This document shows, piece by piece, positions 11,352 through 21,013 of a DNA stretch of 64,000 bases; positions within the stretch are counted from its first letter, which is position 1, and each line of letters opens with the position of its first letter. The position numbers and the translations under genes are program-made. This stretch comes from Aquipseudomonas alcaligenes (GTDB lineage Bacteria > Pseudomonadota > Gammaproteobacteria > Pseudomonadales > Pseudomonadaceae), in NCBI RefSeq assembly GCF_003205495.1, contig NZ_QJRX01000001.1:1-64000 (forward strand). Direction: 5' to 3'. Under the pieces are notes generated by a model. It was given only the letters and a program-made list of their open reading frames with translations. It was not told the DNA's origin and did no database searches.

Positions 11352-11999
11352 ATGAGCAACGAACGCCAGTTTTCCCCCGTCGACCGCCTGCTGATCCAGG
11401 CCGATGCCGCCATGCGCACCCTGCTGCCATTCAGCGGCGCCCCGACGCGGCCATCGCCGGCCATCCTGCAGAGCGAGACGGAGCTGAGTGACGACGAGGC
11501 CCGCCACGTCGCCGGGCTGATGCGCATCAACCACACCGGTGAGGTCTGCGCCCAGGCGCTGTACCAGGGCCAGGCGCTGACCGCCCGGCTGCCGGAAGTG
11601 CGCCAGGCCATGGAGCACGCCGCCGACGAGGAGATCGATCACCTGGCCTGGTGCGAGCAGCGCATCCGCGAGCTGGGAAGCCAGCCGAGCCTGCTCAACC
11701 CGCTGTTCTACGGCCTGTCCTTCGGCGTCGGCGCGGTCGCCGGGCTGATCAGCGACCGGGTCAGCCTGGGTTTCGTCGCCGCCACCGAGGATCAGGTGGT
11801 CAAGCACCTGGACGAGCATCTGGAGCAGATCCCGGCGGAAGACGCCAAGACCCGCGCCATCCTCGAGCAGATGCGCGAGGACGAGCAGCAGCATGCCACC
11901 AGTGCCCTGGAGGCCGGCGGCCTGCGCTTCCCGGCACCGGTCAAGCTGGGCATGAGCCTGCTGTCCAAGGTGATGACCAAGAGCACCTACCGGATCTGA
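11352..11999 (+). CDS. coq7: demethoxyubiquinone hydroxylase Coq7
   Basis: Coq7 (215 aa) is a carboxylate-bridged di-iron monooxygenase that adds the last ring hydroxyl in ubiquinone synthesis. The ferritin-like helices carry the expected ligands: E and H in [20 protein letters not shown], and [11 protein letters not shown] near the C-terminus. The internal ATG at 11352 is chosen over 11331 because GGAGGTGGCC stands just before it. Coq7 is used by Pseudomonas in place of the flavoprotein UbiF. Confidence 0.96.
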   Translation: MSNERQFSPVDRLLIQADAAMRTLLPFSGAPTRPSPAILQSETELSDDEARHVAGLMRINHTGEVCAQALYQGQALTARLPEVRQAMEHAADEEIDHLAWCEQRIRELGSQPSLLNPLFYGLSFGVGAVAGLISDRVSLGFVAATEDQVVKHLDEHLEQIPAEDAKTRAILEQMREDEQQHATSALEAGGLRFPAPVKLGMSLLSKVMTKSTYRI

Positions 12000-12008
12000 G
12001 CCGGCAAC

Positions 12009-12044
12009 CATGAAAAAGCCCGCCAATCGGCGGGCTTTTTCATG
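12009..12044. terminator. bidirectional terminator between coq7 and speD
   Basis: A perfect 16-bp stem runs from CATGAAAAAGCCCGCC (12009-12024) across loop AATC to its complement (12029-12044). It has an A-tract on one side and a T-tract on the other, so it can stop both coq7 and the convergent speD. The core is identical to the terminator at 14487-14520. Confidence 0.92.
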
Positions 12045-12053
12045 GCGGGAAAC

Positions 12054-12848
12054 TCAGCGCGGCATGTTGCGCGCGTAGAAGATCTCCAGCATCTCGTGGC
12101 GCACCCGCTCTTCCACCTGCTTGCGCTGCTCGGCGGTGAGGTTGCGGGTGGCGTCGCCGAACAGGTAGTTGTCCAGGTCGAACTGCTTGAGCAGCATCTT
12201 GGTGTGGAACAGGTTCTCCTGGTACACGTTGACGTCCATCATCTGGTAGGCGTCGAGGGTGTCGTCGGAGAGGTAGTTCTGGATCGAGTTGATCTCATGG
12301 TCGATGAAGTGCTTCTTCCCTTCCACGTCGCGGGTGAAGCCACGCACGCGGTAGTCGACGGTGACGATGTCCGAGTCGAACTGGTGGATCAGGTAGTTGA
12401 GCGCCTTCAGCGGCGAGATCACGCCACAGGTCGACACGTCGATGTCCACGCGGAAAGTCGCGATGCCCTCGACCGGATGGATCTCCGGGTAGGTGTGCAC
12501 GGTGATGTGACTCTTGTCCAGGTGCGCCAGGATGGTCTCCGGCAGCGGCCCCGGGGATTCCTCGATCTGGCTGGCGGTGGGTTCCACCGGCTGCTCGGAG
12601 ATCAGGATGGTCACGCTGGCGCCTTGCGGGTCGTAGTCCTGACGGGCGATGTTCAGGATATTGGCGCCGATGATGTCGACAACATCGGTGAGGATCTGCG
12701 TCAGGCGCTCGGCATCGTACTCTTCGTCGATGTACTGCACGTAGGCCTGCTGGTCTTCCGGGGTTTCCGCGTAGCAGATGTCATAGATGTTGAAGCTCAA
12801 GGTCTTCGTCAGGTTGTTGAACCCGTGGAGCTTGAGTTTGCTTTTCAC
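12054..12848 (-). CDS. speD: S-adenosylmethionine decarboxylase proenzyme
   Basis: SpeD (264 aa) makes decarboxylated SAM for spermidine synthesis. It is the E. coli-type enzyme: autocleavage is expected between K112 and S113 in [13 protein letters not shown], with S113 becoming the pyruvoyl group. [15 protein letters not shown] is also characteristic. The start is a GTG at 12848 (reading [17 protein letters not shown]), which matches the known P. aeruginosa N-terminus; the frame upstream to 13190 is not coding. No speE follows here, so the partner spermidine synthase is elsewhere. Confidence 0.95.
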   Translation of the reverse strand: MKSKLKLHGFNNLTKTLSFNIYDICYAETPEDQQAYVQYIDEEYDAERLTQILTDVVDIIGANILNIARQDYDPQGASVTILISEQPVEPTASQIEESPGPLPETILAHLDKSHITVHTYPEIHPVEGIATFRVDIDVSTCGVISPLKALNYLIHQFDSDIVTVDYRVRGFTRDVEGKKHFIDHEINSIQNYLSDDTLDAYQMMDVNVYQENLFHTKMLLKQFDLDNYLFGDATRNLTAEQRKQVEERVRHEMLEIFYARNMPR

Positions 12849-13059
12849 CGTTTGGAACTCTCTATGTGGATGCGGCCCTGCCGCGTGATCGAGCATGCCC
12901 GTCAGCTGCGAACGACTCAGCTGCGTAGGACGGTTAACACCTCTTCGCGATGGCGATTGTGGTTTGGGGTTGCGGGCGGGAGCCCGCGAAAAGGCGCGCA
13001 TTATGCAGAGCCGGAACCGGCTCCGCCAGAGCATGCGCGCCCGAGATGACGAACGCGGG

Positions 13060-13482
13060 TCAGCCCAGCTCGACGATCTCGTAGTCGTGGGTAATCTCGA
13101 CGCCGGCGCGGCCGAGCATGATCGAGGCCGAGCAGTACTTCTCCGCCGACAGCTCGACGGCGCGCTTGACCTGCGCCTCCTTGAGGCCACGGCCCTTGAC
13201 CACGAAGTGCAGGTGGATCTTGGTGAACACCTTGGGATCTTCGTCGGCGCGCTCGGCCTCGAGGAAGGCTTCGCAGCTCTCCACCGGCTGGCGCGCCTTC
13301 TTCAGGATGCTGACCACGTCGAAGTTGCTGCAGCCGCCCAGGCCGAGCAGCACCATTTCCATCGGGCGCACGCCGAGGTTGCGACCACCGGCCTCGGGCG
13401 GGCCGTCCATCACCACCACGTGGCCGCTGCCGGATTCACCGAGGAACATGGCCTCGCCGGCCCATTGAATGCGTGCTTTCAT
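13060..13482 (-). CDS. OsmC-family peroxiredoxin-like protein
   Basis: This 140-aa member of the OsmC/Ohr superfamily belongs to the YhfA-type branch. The two redox cysteines expected of the family are C51 ([12 protein letters not shown]) and C117 ([11 protein letters not shown]). YhfA is itself regulated by CRP in E. coli, and here the gene is divergent from vfr across a 236-nt region. It is probably involved in handling organic hydroperoxides, but the substrate is not known. Confidence 0.88.
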   Translation of the reverse strand: MKARIQWAGEAMFLGESGSGHVVVMDGPPEAGGRNLGVRPMEMVLLGLGGCSNFDVVSILKKARQPVESCEAFLEAERADEDPKVFTKIHLHFVVKGRGLKEAQVKRAVELSAEKYCSASIMLGRAGVEITHDYEIVELG

Positions 13483-13635
13483 CGCCAGGACTCCACTGCC
13501 CGAAAAAATGTCGCTAGCTTAACACAGCGCCCCTGCACGGCCCTGACACGCCATTTCGCGGCAATGGGCCACGGTCAGTGTTGACTGCGTCGCAAATTCG
13601 CGTTGCCGCACCCCGAGTGTCTGTTAAGCTGGCGG

Positions 13636-13665
13636 CGGATAACTGGCACACTTGTTCGGATAACT
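13636..13665 (+). repeat. CGGATAACT direct repeat upstream of vfr
   Basis: The 9-mer CGGATAACT occurs at 13636-13644 and 13657-13665, a 21-bp period (two helical turns), 54 nt before the vfr start codon. This spacing suits a dimeric DNA-binding protein or a duplicated promoter element. No known consensus is matched. Confidence 0.45.
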
Positions 13666-13718
13666 AATAAGAAATTCGCCTGCTGGACAAAGGCTTACTC
13701 ACTTTTCGGGACTCGGGC

Positions 13719-14363
13719 ATGGTCGCTATTACCCTTACACCTAAGATCAAGAACATCGACAAGCTGCTCGCGCACTGTCACCGCCGCCGCTACACCGCCA
13801 AGAGCACCATCATCTATGCAGGGGACCGTTGCGAGACCCTGTTCTTCATCATCAAGGGCTCGGTCACCATCCTCATCGAAGACGACGATGGCCGCGAAAT
13901 GATCATCGCCTACCTCAACGCCGGCGACTTCTTCGGCGAGATGGGCCTGTTCGAGAAGGAAGGCACCGAGAAGGAGCGCAGCGCCTGGGTGCGCGCCAAG
14001 ACCGAGTGCGAAGTGGCGGAGCTGAGCTACGCCAAGTTCCGCGAACTGACCCAGCAGGACCCGGAGATTCTCTACGCCCTGGGCAGCCAGATGGCCGACC
14101 GCCTGCGCAACACCACGCGCAAGGTCGGCGACCTGGCCTTCCTCGACGTCACCGGCCGCGTCGCGCGCACCCTGCTCGACCTGTGCAAGCAGCCGGACGC
14201 CATGACCCATCCGGACGGCATGCAGATCAAGATCACCCGCCAGGAAATCGGCCGCATCGTCGGCTGCTCCCGCGAGATGGTCGGCCGCGTGCTCAAGTCC
14301 CTGGAGGAACAGGGCCTGGTGCATGTGAAAGGCAAGACCATGGTGGTCTTCGGTACCCGCTGA
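13719..14363 (+). CDS. vfr: cAMP receptor protein-family global regulator Vfr
   Basis: Vfr (214 aa) is the Pseudomonas CRP homologue. It activates quorum sensing, type IV pili, exotoxin and type III secretion genes in P. aeruginosa when bound to cAMP. The cyclic-nucleotide fold has the key [11 protein letters not shown] and RSAWVRAK segments, and the C-terminal helix-turn-helix is [20 protein letters not shown], identical to the P. aeruginosa one as I recall it. The ATG at 13719 ([17 protein letters not shown]) matches that protein. It is divergent from the OsmC gene and convergent with the trp genes. Confidence 0.97.
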   Translation: MVAITLTPKIKNIDKLLAHCHRRRYTAKSTIIYAGDRCETLFFIIKGSVTILIEDDDGREMIIAYLNAGDFFGEMGLFEKEGTEKERSAWVRAKTECEVAELSYAKFRELTQQDPEILYALGSQMADRLRNTTRKVGDLAFLDVTGRVARTLLDLCKQPDAMTHPDGMQIKITRQEIGRIVGCSREMVGRVLKSLEEQGLVHVKGKTMVVFGTR

Positions 14364-14394
14364 TCGGACTGCTACGCGTCGGCGAATCGTCGTC

Positions 14395-14453
14395 GCAAGC
14401 TGCTTCGGGATGCTCATTTACGGTATGTAAACTCCGCTCCCTCAGCAGCTTGC
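14395..14453. repeat. long imperfect hairpin downstream of vfr
   Basis: Outer arms GCAAGCTGCT (14395-14404) and AGCAGCTTGC (14444-14453) pair perfectly over 10 bp. Inside, GGGA/TCCC (14407-14410, 14438-14441) and TTTAC/GTAAA (14417-14421, 14427-14431) can also pair. No T-tract follows, so it is not a classical terminator; the true terminator lies at 14487-14520. It may be a repeat-family member or an RNA structure at the vfr 3' end. Confidence 0.6.
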
Positions 14454-14486
14454 TCCTAGCCTCGCTCTAGCTCGCTAGCCCGATGA

Positions 14487-14520
14487 ATGAAAAAGCCCGC
14501 CAATCGGCGGGCTTTTTCAT
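14487..14520. terminator. bidirectional terminator between vfr and trpC
   Basis: A perfect 15-bp stem ATGAAAAAGCCCGCC/GGCGGGCTTTTTCAT has the AATC loop. A-tract and T-tract arms make it work both ways, for vfr and for the convergent trpC. Stem and loop are identical to the core of the coq7/speD terminator. Confidence 0.92.
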
Positions 14521-14532
14521 GTCCGGATCGGT

Positions 14533-15369
14533 TCAGTCCGGATCGGCGCCCAACACCACGCGCTTGCCATCCGGGAAGAACAGGCGCTTGAGCTCGCTCC
14601 CCGGCTCCTCGGCACGCATGAAGGCCTCGCCAACCAGGAAAGCATGCACCTCGTTGATCTCCATCAGCTCGACATCGGCACGGCTGAGGATGCCGCTCTC
14701 GGTGATCACCACACGCTCGCGCGGAATGCGTGGCAGCAGGTCCAGGGTGGTTTCCAGGCTCACCTCGAAGGTGTGCAGGTTACGGTTGTTGATGCCCACC
14801 AGCGGCGTGTCCAGAGTATTAAGGGCACGATCCAGCTCGGCGCCGTCGTGCACCTCTACCAGCACATCGAGGCCGACATCCTTCGCGGTGGCTGCCAGTT
14901 CGGCCATGCGCACGTCGTCCAGCGCCGCAACGATCAGCAGCACGCAGTCGGCGCCCAGGGCACGGGCTTCGACGATCTGATACGGGTCGATCATGAAGTC
15001 CTTGCGGATCACCGGCAGGCTGCAGGCCGCGCGGGCCTCGCGCAGGTACTGGTCGGCGCCCTGGAAGAAGTCGATGTCGGTCAGCACCGACAGGCAGGCC
15101 GCGCCACCGGCCTCGTAGCTCCTGGCGATCTCGGCGGGCACGAAATCCTCGCGCAGCACGCCCTTGCTCGGCGAGGCCTTCTTGATCTCGGCGATCACCG
15201 CCGCCTGCTTGCGCGCCACCCGCTCCTGCAGGGCACGGGCGAAGCCGCGCGGGGCATCGGCGGCGCGGGCCAGCGCCTCGACCTCGGCCAGGCTGGCACG
15301 GGCGCGGCGCTCGGCGACTTCCTCGGCCTTGCGGGCGAGGATCTTCTCCAGCACGGTTGGAATGCTCAT
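14533..15369 (-). CDS. trpC: indole-3-glycerol phosphate synthase
   Basis: TrpC (278 aa) closes the indole ring in tryptophan synthesis. The TIM barrel shows [17 protein letters not shown] with the catalytic Lys/Ser region, [26 protein letters not shown] and VITESGI, all conserved in the family. It is monofunctional, without a fused TrpF. The ATG overlaps the trpD stop (ATGA), so it is translationally coupled and last in the trp run. Confidence 0.97.
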   Translation of the reverse strand: MSIPTVLEKILARKAEEVAERRARASLAEVEALARAADAPRGFARALQERVARKQAAVIAEIKKASPSKGVLREDFVPAEIARSYEAGGAACLSVLTDIDFFQGADQYLREARAACSLPVIRKDFMIDPYQIVEARALGADCVLLIVAALDDVRMAELAATAKDVGLDVLVEVHDGAELDRALNTLDTPLVGINNRNLHTFEVSLETTLDLLPRIPRERVVITESGILSRADVELMEINEVHAFLVGEAFMRAEEPGSELKRLFFPDGKRVVLGADPD

Positions 15370-16412
15370 CCTTCGTTCTCCACGCGGAACACGGCGGTAA
15401 AGGACACCAGCTCGTCCAGCTTCTCCCAGGCCAGGCCGGTGTGCAGGGCGTCCTGTGCCAGCTGCACGCCTTCCTTGAGGCTGGTGGCGATGTCGGCGGC
15501 ATACAGCGCAGCGCCGGCGTTGAGCACGATCATGTCGGCAGCCTTCTGGCCATTGTCGGTCTTGCGCTTGCCCAGCGCGTCGCGGATCAGCGCCAGCGAG
15601 TCCTGCGCGCCCTCCACGGTCAGGCCGATCAGGGTCTGGCTGCGAATGCCGAAGTCTTCCGGCTGGATGCGGTACTCGCTGACCACGCCGTCCTTGAGTT
15701 CGGCGACATGGGTCGGTGCGGCCAGGCTGATCTCGTCCAGGCCGTCGCTGGCATGCACCACCAGCACATGCTGGCTACCCAGGCGCTGCAGCACCTCGGC
15801 CATCGGCCGGCACAGCGCCTGGCTGAACACGCCGATCACCTGGTGCTTGACCCCGGCCGGGTTGGTCATCGGGCCGAGCATGTTGAACAGGGTGCGCAGG
15901 CCCAGCTCGCGGCGCGGACCGATGGCATGCTTCATGGCGCCGTGATGGGCCGGGGCGAACATGAAGCCGACCCCGACGCTCTCGACGCAACGCGCGACCT
16001 GCTCGGGTTTGAGATTCAGGTAGACCCCGGCGGCCTCCAGCAGGTCGGCGCTGCCGCTCTTGCCGGAGACCGCACGGTTGCCATGCTTGGCCACGCGACC
16101 ACCGGCCGCGGCGACCACGAAGGCGGCGGCGGTGGAGACGTTGAACACGTTCATGCCATCGCCACCGGTGCCGCAGGTGTCGACCAGGCGCTCGGCGTCG
16201 ATGCTCACCGGCGAGGCCAGCTCGCGCATCACGGTGGCGGCCCCGACGATCTCGTCGATGGTCTCGCTCTTCATGCGCATGCCCATGAGGAAGGCGCCGA
16301 TCTGCGCGTCGGTGCACTGGCCGGTCATGATCAGGCGCATCACGTCCTGCATCTCGGCGGTGGTCAGGTCGAGGTTGTTGACCACCCGGTTGAGGGCTTC
16401 CTTGATGTCCAT
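15366..16412 (-). CDS. trpD: anthranilate phosphoribosyltransferase
   Basis: TrpD (348 aa) transfers phosphoribosyl to anthranilate. The PRPP loop [17 protein letters not shown] and the [20 protein letters not shown] motif are diagnostic. The start is ATG 16412 ([11 protein letters not shown]); its A is shared with the trpG stop (TGATG), and its own stop overlaps the trpC start by 4 nt. Tight overlaps on both sides show a trpGDC operon. Confidence 0.97.
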   Translation of the reverse strand: MDIKEALNRVVNNLDLTTAEMQDVMRLIMTGQCTDAQIGAFLMGMRMKSETIDEIVGAATVMRELASPVSIDAERLVDTCGTGGDGMNVFNVSTAAAFVVAAAGGRVAKHGNRAVSGKSGSADLLEAAGVYLNLKPEQVARCVESVGVGFMFAPAHHGAMKHAIGPRRELGLRTLFNMLGPMTNPAGVKHQVIGVFSQALCRPMAEVLQRLGSQHVLVVHASDGLDEISLAAPTHVAELKDGVVSEYRIQPEDFGIRSQTLIGLTVEGAQDSLALIRDALGKRKTDNGQKAADMIVLNAGAALYAADIATSLKEGVQLAQDALHTGLAWEKLDELVSFTAVFRVENEG

Positions 16413-17005
16413 CAGCGCACTCCGCCTTGCTGTTTGAGGAAGTTGGCGAACAGTTCGTGGCCCTGCTCGGTGAGGATGGATTCCGGGTGGAACTGCACGC
16501 CCTCGATGTTCAGGGTCTTGTGGCGCAGGCCCATGATCTCGTCCACCGAGCCGTCGGCATGCTGGGTCCAGGCAGTCATCTCCAGGCACTCCGGCAGCGT
16601 TTCGCGCTTGACCACCAGGGAATGGTAGCGGGTCACGGTCAGCGGCTTGTTGAGGCCGGCGAACACGCCCTTGTCCTCGTGGAACACCGGGCTGGTCTTG
16701 CCGTGCATCACCTGGCGCGCGCGCACCACGTCGCCGCCGAAGGCCTGGCCGATGCTCTGGTGGCCCAGACACACGCCGAGGATCGGCAGCTTGCCGGCGA
16801 AGTGCAGGATGGCCTCGATGGACACCCCTGCCTCGGTCGGCGTGCAGGGGCCGGGCGAGACTACGATGCGCTCGGGCTGCAAAGCCTCGATCTCGGCGAC
16901 CGTCAGTTCGTCGTTGCGGATCACGTGGACATCGGCACCCAGCTCGCCCAGGTACTGCACCACGTTGTAGGTAAAGGAGTCGTAGTTGTCGATCATCAGC
17001 AGCAT
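16412..17005 (-). CDS. trpG: anthranilate synthase glutamine amidotransferase component
   Basis: TrpG (197 aa) supplies ammonia from glutamine to TrpE. It has the class I amidotransferase triad, C79 in [11 protein letters not shown] and H174/E176 in QFHPES, plus the N-terminal [11 protein letters not shown]. In pseudomonads TrpG can be shared with folate synthesis (PabA role), which is family knowledge and not shown here. It begins only 11 nt after the trpE stop. Confidence 0.97.
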   Translation of the reverse strand: MLLMIDNYDSFTYNVVQYLGELGADVHVIRNDELTVAEIEALQPERIVVSPGPCTPTEAGVSIEAILHFAGKLPILGVCLGHQSIGQAFGGDVVRARQVMHGKTSPVFHEDKGVFAGLNKPLTVTRYHSLVVKRETLPECLEMTAWTQHADGSVDEIMGLRHKTLNIEGVQFHPESILTEQGHELFANFLKQQGGVR

Positions 17006-17016
17006 GGCGGGGCCCC

Positions 17017-18495
17017 TTACTCTACGGACTGTTCGGCGAGGCTGACCGCGCGGAACATGGCGCGGCGCTTGTTCAGGGTTTCTTCCCACTCCAGGGCCGG
17101 CTGCGAGTCGGCGACGATGCCGGCGCCGGCCTGCACGTGCAGCTCGCCGTCCTTGATCACCGCGGTGCGGATGGCGATGGCGGTGTCCATGTTGCCGTTC
17201 CACGCCAGGTAGCCCACGGCACCGCCGTAGACACCACGCTTGACCGGCTCCAGCTCGTCGATGATTTCCATCGCGCGCACCTTGGGCGCACCGGACAGGG
17301 TGCCGGCCGGCAGGATGGCGCGCAGGGCGTCCATGGCCGACAGGCCTTCCTTCAGGTGGCCGGTGACGTTGGAGACGATATGCATGACGTTGGAGTAGCG
17401 CTCGATCACCATCTGCTCGGTGACCTTCACCGTGCCGGTGGTCGACACGCGGCCGACGTCGTTGCGCCCCAGGTCGATCAGCATCAGGTGCTCGGCGATC
17501 TCCTTGGCGTCGGACAGCAGGTCCTGTTCCAGGTCCAGGTCCGCTTCCTCGGTGGCGCCACGCGGGCGGGTTCCGGCGATCGGGCGCACGGTGACCAGGT
17601 TGTCCTCGACCCGCACCAGCACTTCCGGCGACGAGCCGACCACGTGGAAGTCGCCGAAGTTGAAGAAGTACATGTAGGGCGTCGGGTTGATGCAGCGCAG
17701 CGCGCGGTACAGGTCGATAGGTGCTGCCTGGAAGGGGATCGACATGCGCTGCGAGATCACCACCTGCATGCAGTCGCCGGCCAGGATGTACTCCTTGATC
17801 GCATCGACCGCCGCCTCGTAGTCATCACGCTTGAAGCTGGAGACGAAGTCCGGCTCCTTACCCGCCGGCTTGCTCAGGTCCACCCCCAGGCGCGGGGTGA
17901 TAGGCCTGCGCAGCTTGTTCAGCAGTTCGCGCAGCTGCGCCTGGCCCTGCTCGAAGGCTTCGGCCTGGCTGGGGTCGGCGAGGACGATGGCGTGCATCTT
18001 GCCGGCCAGGTTGTCGAACACCACCACGGCGTCCGAGACCATCAGCAGGATATCCGGGGTGCCCAGCGGATCGGGGTTTGGGCACCGGGCCAGCTTCTTC
18101 TCCACGTAGCGCACGCTGTCGTAGCCGAAGTAGCCGACCAGGCCGCCGTTGAAGCGCGGCAGTCCGGCGATGGTGGGGACGTTATAGCGCGCCTTGAACT
18201 GCTCGACGAAGGCCAGCGGGTCTTCGCTTTCCAGGCTCTCTACCTCGATGCCGTCGACACGGACGCTGACATGGTGACCATGCACGCGCAGCACGGTGCG
18301 CGCCGGCAGGCCGATGATCGAGTAGCGGCCCCACTTCTCGCCGCCCTGCACGGACTCCAGCAGGTAGGAGTTGGGGGTGTCGGCCAGCTTGAGGTAGATC
18401 GACAGCGGGGTGTCGAAGTCGGCCAGGGTCTCGAAGGCCAACGGAATGCGGTTGTAGCCGTCGGCGGCCAAACGCAGGAATTCTTCGCGGTTCAT
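17017..18495 (-). CDS. trpE: anthranilate synthase component I
   Basis: TrpE (492 aa) converts chorismate to anthranilate with TrpG. The Trp feedback motif LLES is at 45-48 ([11 protein letters not shown]), and the chorismate-binding domain is C-terminal, with [27 protein letters not shown] and [19 protein letters not shown]. The ATG at 18495 ([15 protein letters not shown]) matches family N-termini. It is preceded by a leader peptide rich in Trp codons (trpL), so attenuation is likely. TrpE and trpG are separated by only 11 nt, in contrast to P. aeruginosa. Confidence 0.97.
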   Translation of the reverse strand: MNREEFLRLAADGYNRIPLAFETLADFDTPLSIYLKLADTPNSYLLESVQGGEKWGRYSIIGLPARTVLRVHGHHVSVRVDGIEVESLESEDPLAFVEQFKARYNVPTIAGLPRFNGGLVGYFGYDSVRYVEKKLARCPNPDPLGTPDILLMVSDAVVVFDNLAGKMHAIVLADPSQAEAFEQGQAQLRELLNKLRRPITPRLGVDLSKPAGKEPDFVSSFKRDDYEAAVDAIKEYILAGDCMQVVISQRMSIPFQAAPIDLYRALRCINPTPYMYFFNFGDFHVVGSSPEVLVRVEDNLVTVRPIAGTRPRGATEEADLDLEQDLLSDAKEIAEHLMLIDLGRNDVGRVSTTGTVKVTEQMVIERYSNVMHIVSNVTGHLKEGLSAMDALRAILPAGTLSGAPKVRAMEIIDELEPVKRGVYGGAVGYLAWNGNMDTAIAIRTAVIKDGELHVQAGAGIVADSQPALEWEETLNKRRAMFRAVSLAEQSVE

Positions 18496-18535
18496 AAACA
18501 GCAGCCTCGTCAATGAGGGTGAACGGGAGTCGGGC

Positions 18536-18557
18536 AAACGCGCCGGAACCAGCCGGC
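18536..18557 (-). promoter_or_regulatory. candidate trp attenuator hairpin
   Basis: Downstream of the trpL stop, the minus strand can form GCCGG/CCGGC (18553-18557 with 18542-18546) around a 6-nt loop, followed by CGTTTGCC. The GGCGCG on its 3' side is also complementary to CGCGCC at the end of the leader reading frame, so two mutually exclusive folds are possible. The T-run is only three bases, so it is a weak terminator. The mechanism is inferred from P. putida trpE, which is known to be attenuated. Confidence 0.5.
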
Positions 18558-18566
18558 CAGGAGAAG

Positions 18567-18611
18567 TCAGGCGCGCCAGCGCCAGCGGGCCAGGGCCTTG
18601 ATGACTTTCAT
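18567..18611 (-). CDS. trpL: trp operon leader peptide ([14 protein letters not shown])
   Basis: A 14-codon frame reads [14 protein letters not shown] and stops 71 nt before the trpE ATG. Two Trp codons (TGG at codons 10 and 12) sit next to the stop, which is the hallmark of a ribosome-mediated trp attenuator. Ribosome stalling at these codons would favour the antiterminator pairing described for the hairpin at 18536-18557. The promoter must lie further upstream, inside the 3' end of gph. Confidence 0.8.
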   Translation of the reverse strand: MKVIKALARWRWRA

Positions 18612-18628
18612 CCAGTGTTTGCGGGCAA

Positions 18629-19381
18629 CTACCACGATGCTGTCTCGTGCGGCGGGTATTCGGAAGGGTTCGGGGACATTACCCCAGCGCCCTCCTGCGC
18701 GCAACCGGGCAGCAGCTGGCGCAGATCGTCGAGCACCCGCGCCGGGTTCTCCTCGGCGATCGGCCGGCCGTGGTTGTAGCCATAGGACAAGGCCACGCAA
18801 GGCACGCCAGCCGCGTGGGCGGCCAGCACATCGTTGCGCGAGTCGCCGACGAACAGCGCCTGCTCCGTTGCCACGCCGGCCAGGCGCAGCACGTGCAGCA
18901 GCGCGGCCGGATCGGGCTTCTGCTGCGGCAGGGTGTCGCCACCGATGATCCAGCGGAAATAGCCACCCAGGCCCATCTCGTCCAGCAGCGGGGCGACGAA
19001 ACGCTCGGGCTTGTTGGTGATCAGCGCCAGTTCCACGGCGGCGCCGCGCAGCCAGTCCAGGGTACTGACCACGCCGGGGTAGACCCGGCTCAGCGCATGA
19101 CTGCCAGCATAGGCCTCGCTGAACAGCTCCAGCGCGCGCTCGGTATCGGCATCACTGACCGCGCCGTGCTCGAGGCCGCCGGCCAGGGCCCGGCGCACCA
19201 GCACCCGCGCGCCATTGCCGACCCAGTGGCGCACTCGCTCGACGCCGGCGGGTTCGCGGCCGAGCTGCGCCAGCATGCGGTCGATGGCGGCGGCCAGGTC
19301 GGGCACCGAGTCCACCAGGGTGCCGTCCAGGTCGAACATCACCAGGCGCGGCAGCTCGCCGCGGAACAGCTCGAGGATCAC
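18629..19381 (-). CDS. gph: phosphoglycolate phosphatase (HAD family)
   Basis: This 250-aa HAD-superfamily phosphatase has the nucleophile motif [10 protein letters not shown] (about 16-25), motif [10 protein letters not shown], and motif [14 protein letters not shown]...[13 protein letters not shown]. It is placed with rpe, as gph is in many proteobacteria, so removal of 2-phosphoglycolate is the likely role. The MurNAc-6-P phosphatase MupP is a close relative and cannot be excluded by motif alone. The start is GTG at 19381, overlapping the rpe stop by 4 nt (GTGA). The last 20 residues are not conserved and run into the trp control region. Confidence 0.88.
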   Translation of the reverse strand: MILELFRGELPRLVMFDLDGTLVDSVPDLAAAIDRMLAQLGREPAGVERVRHWVGNGARVLVRRALAGGLEHGAVSDADTERALELFSEAYAGSHALSRVYPGVVSTLDWLRGAAVELALITNKPERFVAPLLDEMGLGGYFRWIIGGDTLPQQKPDPAALLHVLRLAGVATEQALFVGDSRNDVLAAHAAGVPCVALSYGYNHGRPIAEENPARVLDDLRQLLPGCAQEGAGVMSPNPSEYPPHETASW

Positions 19382-20052
19382 GCGCGAACCTGGGCCAGTT
19401 CGGCGCGCATGGCGTCGATCACCGCCTTGTAGTCCGGCTGGTTGAAGATGGCCGAACCGGCGACGAAGGTGTCGGCGCCCGCCGCGGCGATCTCGCGGAT
19501 GTTCTTCACGTTGACCCCGCCGTCGATCTCCAGGCGGATGGCGTAGCCGGAGGCGTCGATCAGCGCGCGGGCCTCGCGCAGCTTGTCCAGGGTGCCGGGG
19601 ATGAACTTCTGCCCGCCGAAGCCGGGGTTGACGCTCATCAGCAGGATCATGTCGACCTTGTCCATCACGTACTTCAGGCAGTCCAGCGGGGTGGCCGGGT
19701 TGAACACCAGGCCGGCCTTGCAGCCGCCGTCGCGGATCAGCTGCAGGGAACGGTCGATGTGTTCGGAGGCTTCCGGGTGGAAGGTGATGTAGCTGGCGCC
19801 GGCCTCGATGAAGTCGCCGATGATGCGGTCGACCGGCTTGACCATCAGGTGCGCGTCGATCGGCGCGCTGATGCCGTACTTGCGCAGCGCCGCGCAGACC
19901 ATCGGGCCGATGGTCAGATTGGGCACATAGTGGTTGTCCATCACGTCGAAGTGGACGATGTCGGCGCCGGCGGCGAGGACCTTGTCGACTTCCTCGCCCA
20001 GGCGGGCGAAATCGGCGGAGAGGATCGACGGGGCGATGGCGAAGGATTGCAT
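19378..20052 (-). CDS. rpe: ribulose-phosphate 3-epimerase
   Basis: Rpe (224 aa) interconverts ribulose-5-P and xylulose-5-P. The barrel motifs [51 protein letters not shown] and IDGGV are all present with their metal-binding His and Asp residues. It is coupled to gph by a 4-nt overlap. The ABC transporter permease stop lies 101 nt upstream. Confidence 0.97.
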   Translation of the reverse strand: MQSFAIAPSILSADFARLGEEVDKVLAAGADIVHFDVMDNHYVPNLTIGPMVCAALRKYGISAPIDAHLMVKPVDRIIGDFIEAGASYITFHPEASEHIDRSLQLIRDGGCKAGLVFNPATPLDCLKYVMDKVDMILLMSVNPGFGGQKFIPGTLDKLREARALIDASGYAIRLEIDGGVNVKNIREIAAAGADTFVAGSAIFNQPDYKAVIDAMRAELAQVRA

Positions 20053-20153
20053 GGCGGCCTCAGGGCTGGATCACGGTGGCGCGATTGTAGCCTGAGTCGC
20101 CGGCTGCGGCGGTGGTCATGCGTCAGTCCACCGCAGCGGCCGGGCGGAGCGGG

Positions 20154-20981
20154 TCACTCCGGCATCGAGGTGCGCAGCTTCTCGCTGCGCCCGCGCAGCC
20201 ACTCCAGGGTCAGCAGCATGACGATGGAGAAGCCGATCAGCAGGGTGGCGGCGGCGGCGATGGTCGGCGACAGGTTCTCGCGGATGCCGCTGAACATCTG
20301 CCGCGGCAGGGTGGCCTGCTCCGGGCCGGCGAGGAACAGGGTCACCACCACCTCGTCGAACGAGGTGGCGAAGGCGAACAGCGCGCCGGAAATCACCCCG
20401 GGGGCGATCAGCGGCAGGGTCACCTTGCGGAATGCCAGCAGCGGCGAGGCACCCAGGCTGTTGGCGGCGCGCACCAGGTTGTAGTTGAAGCCCTGCAAGG
20501 TCGCGGACACCGTGATGATCACGAAGGGCACGCCGAGCACGGCGTGCACCAGGATCAGCGAGGTGTAGCTGTTGCCCAGGCCCAGCGGGGCGAAGAACAG
20601 GTAGCTGGCGACGCCGACGATGACCACCGGGGCGACCATCGGCGAGATCAGCAGGCTCATCACCAGCGCCTTGCCGCGAAACTCGCCGCGGGTCAGGCCG
20701 ATCGCCGCCAGGGTGCCGAAGACCATGGCCAGCAGGGTGGCGGCCGGCGCCACGATCATGCTGTTGGTCAGCGAGCGCATCCACTCGGCGGAGCTGAAGA
20801 AGTCGGCATACCAGCGCAGGGAGAAGCCCTGCAGCGGATAGACCAGGAAGCTGCCGGAGTTGAACGACAGCGGGATGATCACCAGCACCGGCAGGATCAG
20901 GAACAGCAGCACCAGCGCGCACAGGCTGCGATGGGTCCAGAACCAGGCGCGCTCGACGGGGGACTTGTAGGGACTCAGCAT
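20154..20981 (-). CDS. ABC transporter permease, PotC-like (agt locus)
   Basis: This 275-aa inner-membrane protein has about six helices and is of the spermidine/putrescine PotC class, with the EAA-type loop RAANSLGASPLLAFRKVTLPLIAPG. It pairs with the larger permease at 21247-22494. The ATG at 20981 (MLSPYKSPVERAW) is chosen because GGAG lies 7 nt upstream; ATG 20987 would be too close to it. In P. aeruginosa the matching locus agtABCD takes up 4-aminobutyrate and 5-aminovalerate, which is the best guess here. A 265-nt gap full of palindromic repeats separates it from the other permease. Confidence 0.9.
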   Translation of the reverse strand: MLSPYKSPVERAWFWTHRSLCALVLLFLILPVLVIIPLSFNSGSFLVYPLQGFSLRWYADFFSSAEWMRSLTNSMIVAPAATLLAMVFGTLAAIGLTRGEFRGKALVMSLLISPMVAPVVIVGVASYLFFAPLGLGNSYTSLILVHAVLGVPFVIITVSATLQGFNYNLVRAANSLGASPLLAFRKVTLPLIAPGVISGALFAFATSFDEVVVTLFLAGPEQATLPRQMFSGIRENLSPTIAAAATLLIGFSIVMLLTLEWLRGRSEKLRTSMPE

Positions 20982-21013
20982 CTGCATTCTCCAATCAATC
21001 TCTAGCGGGGCAT

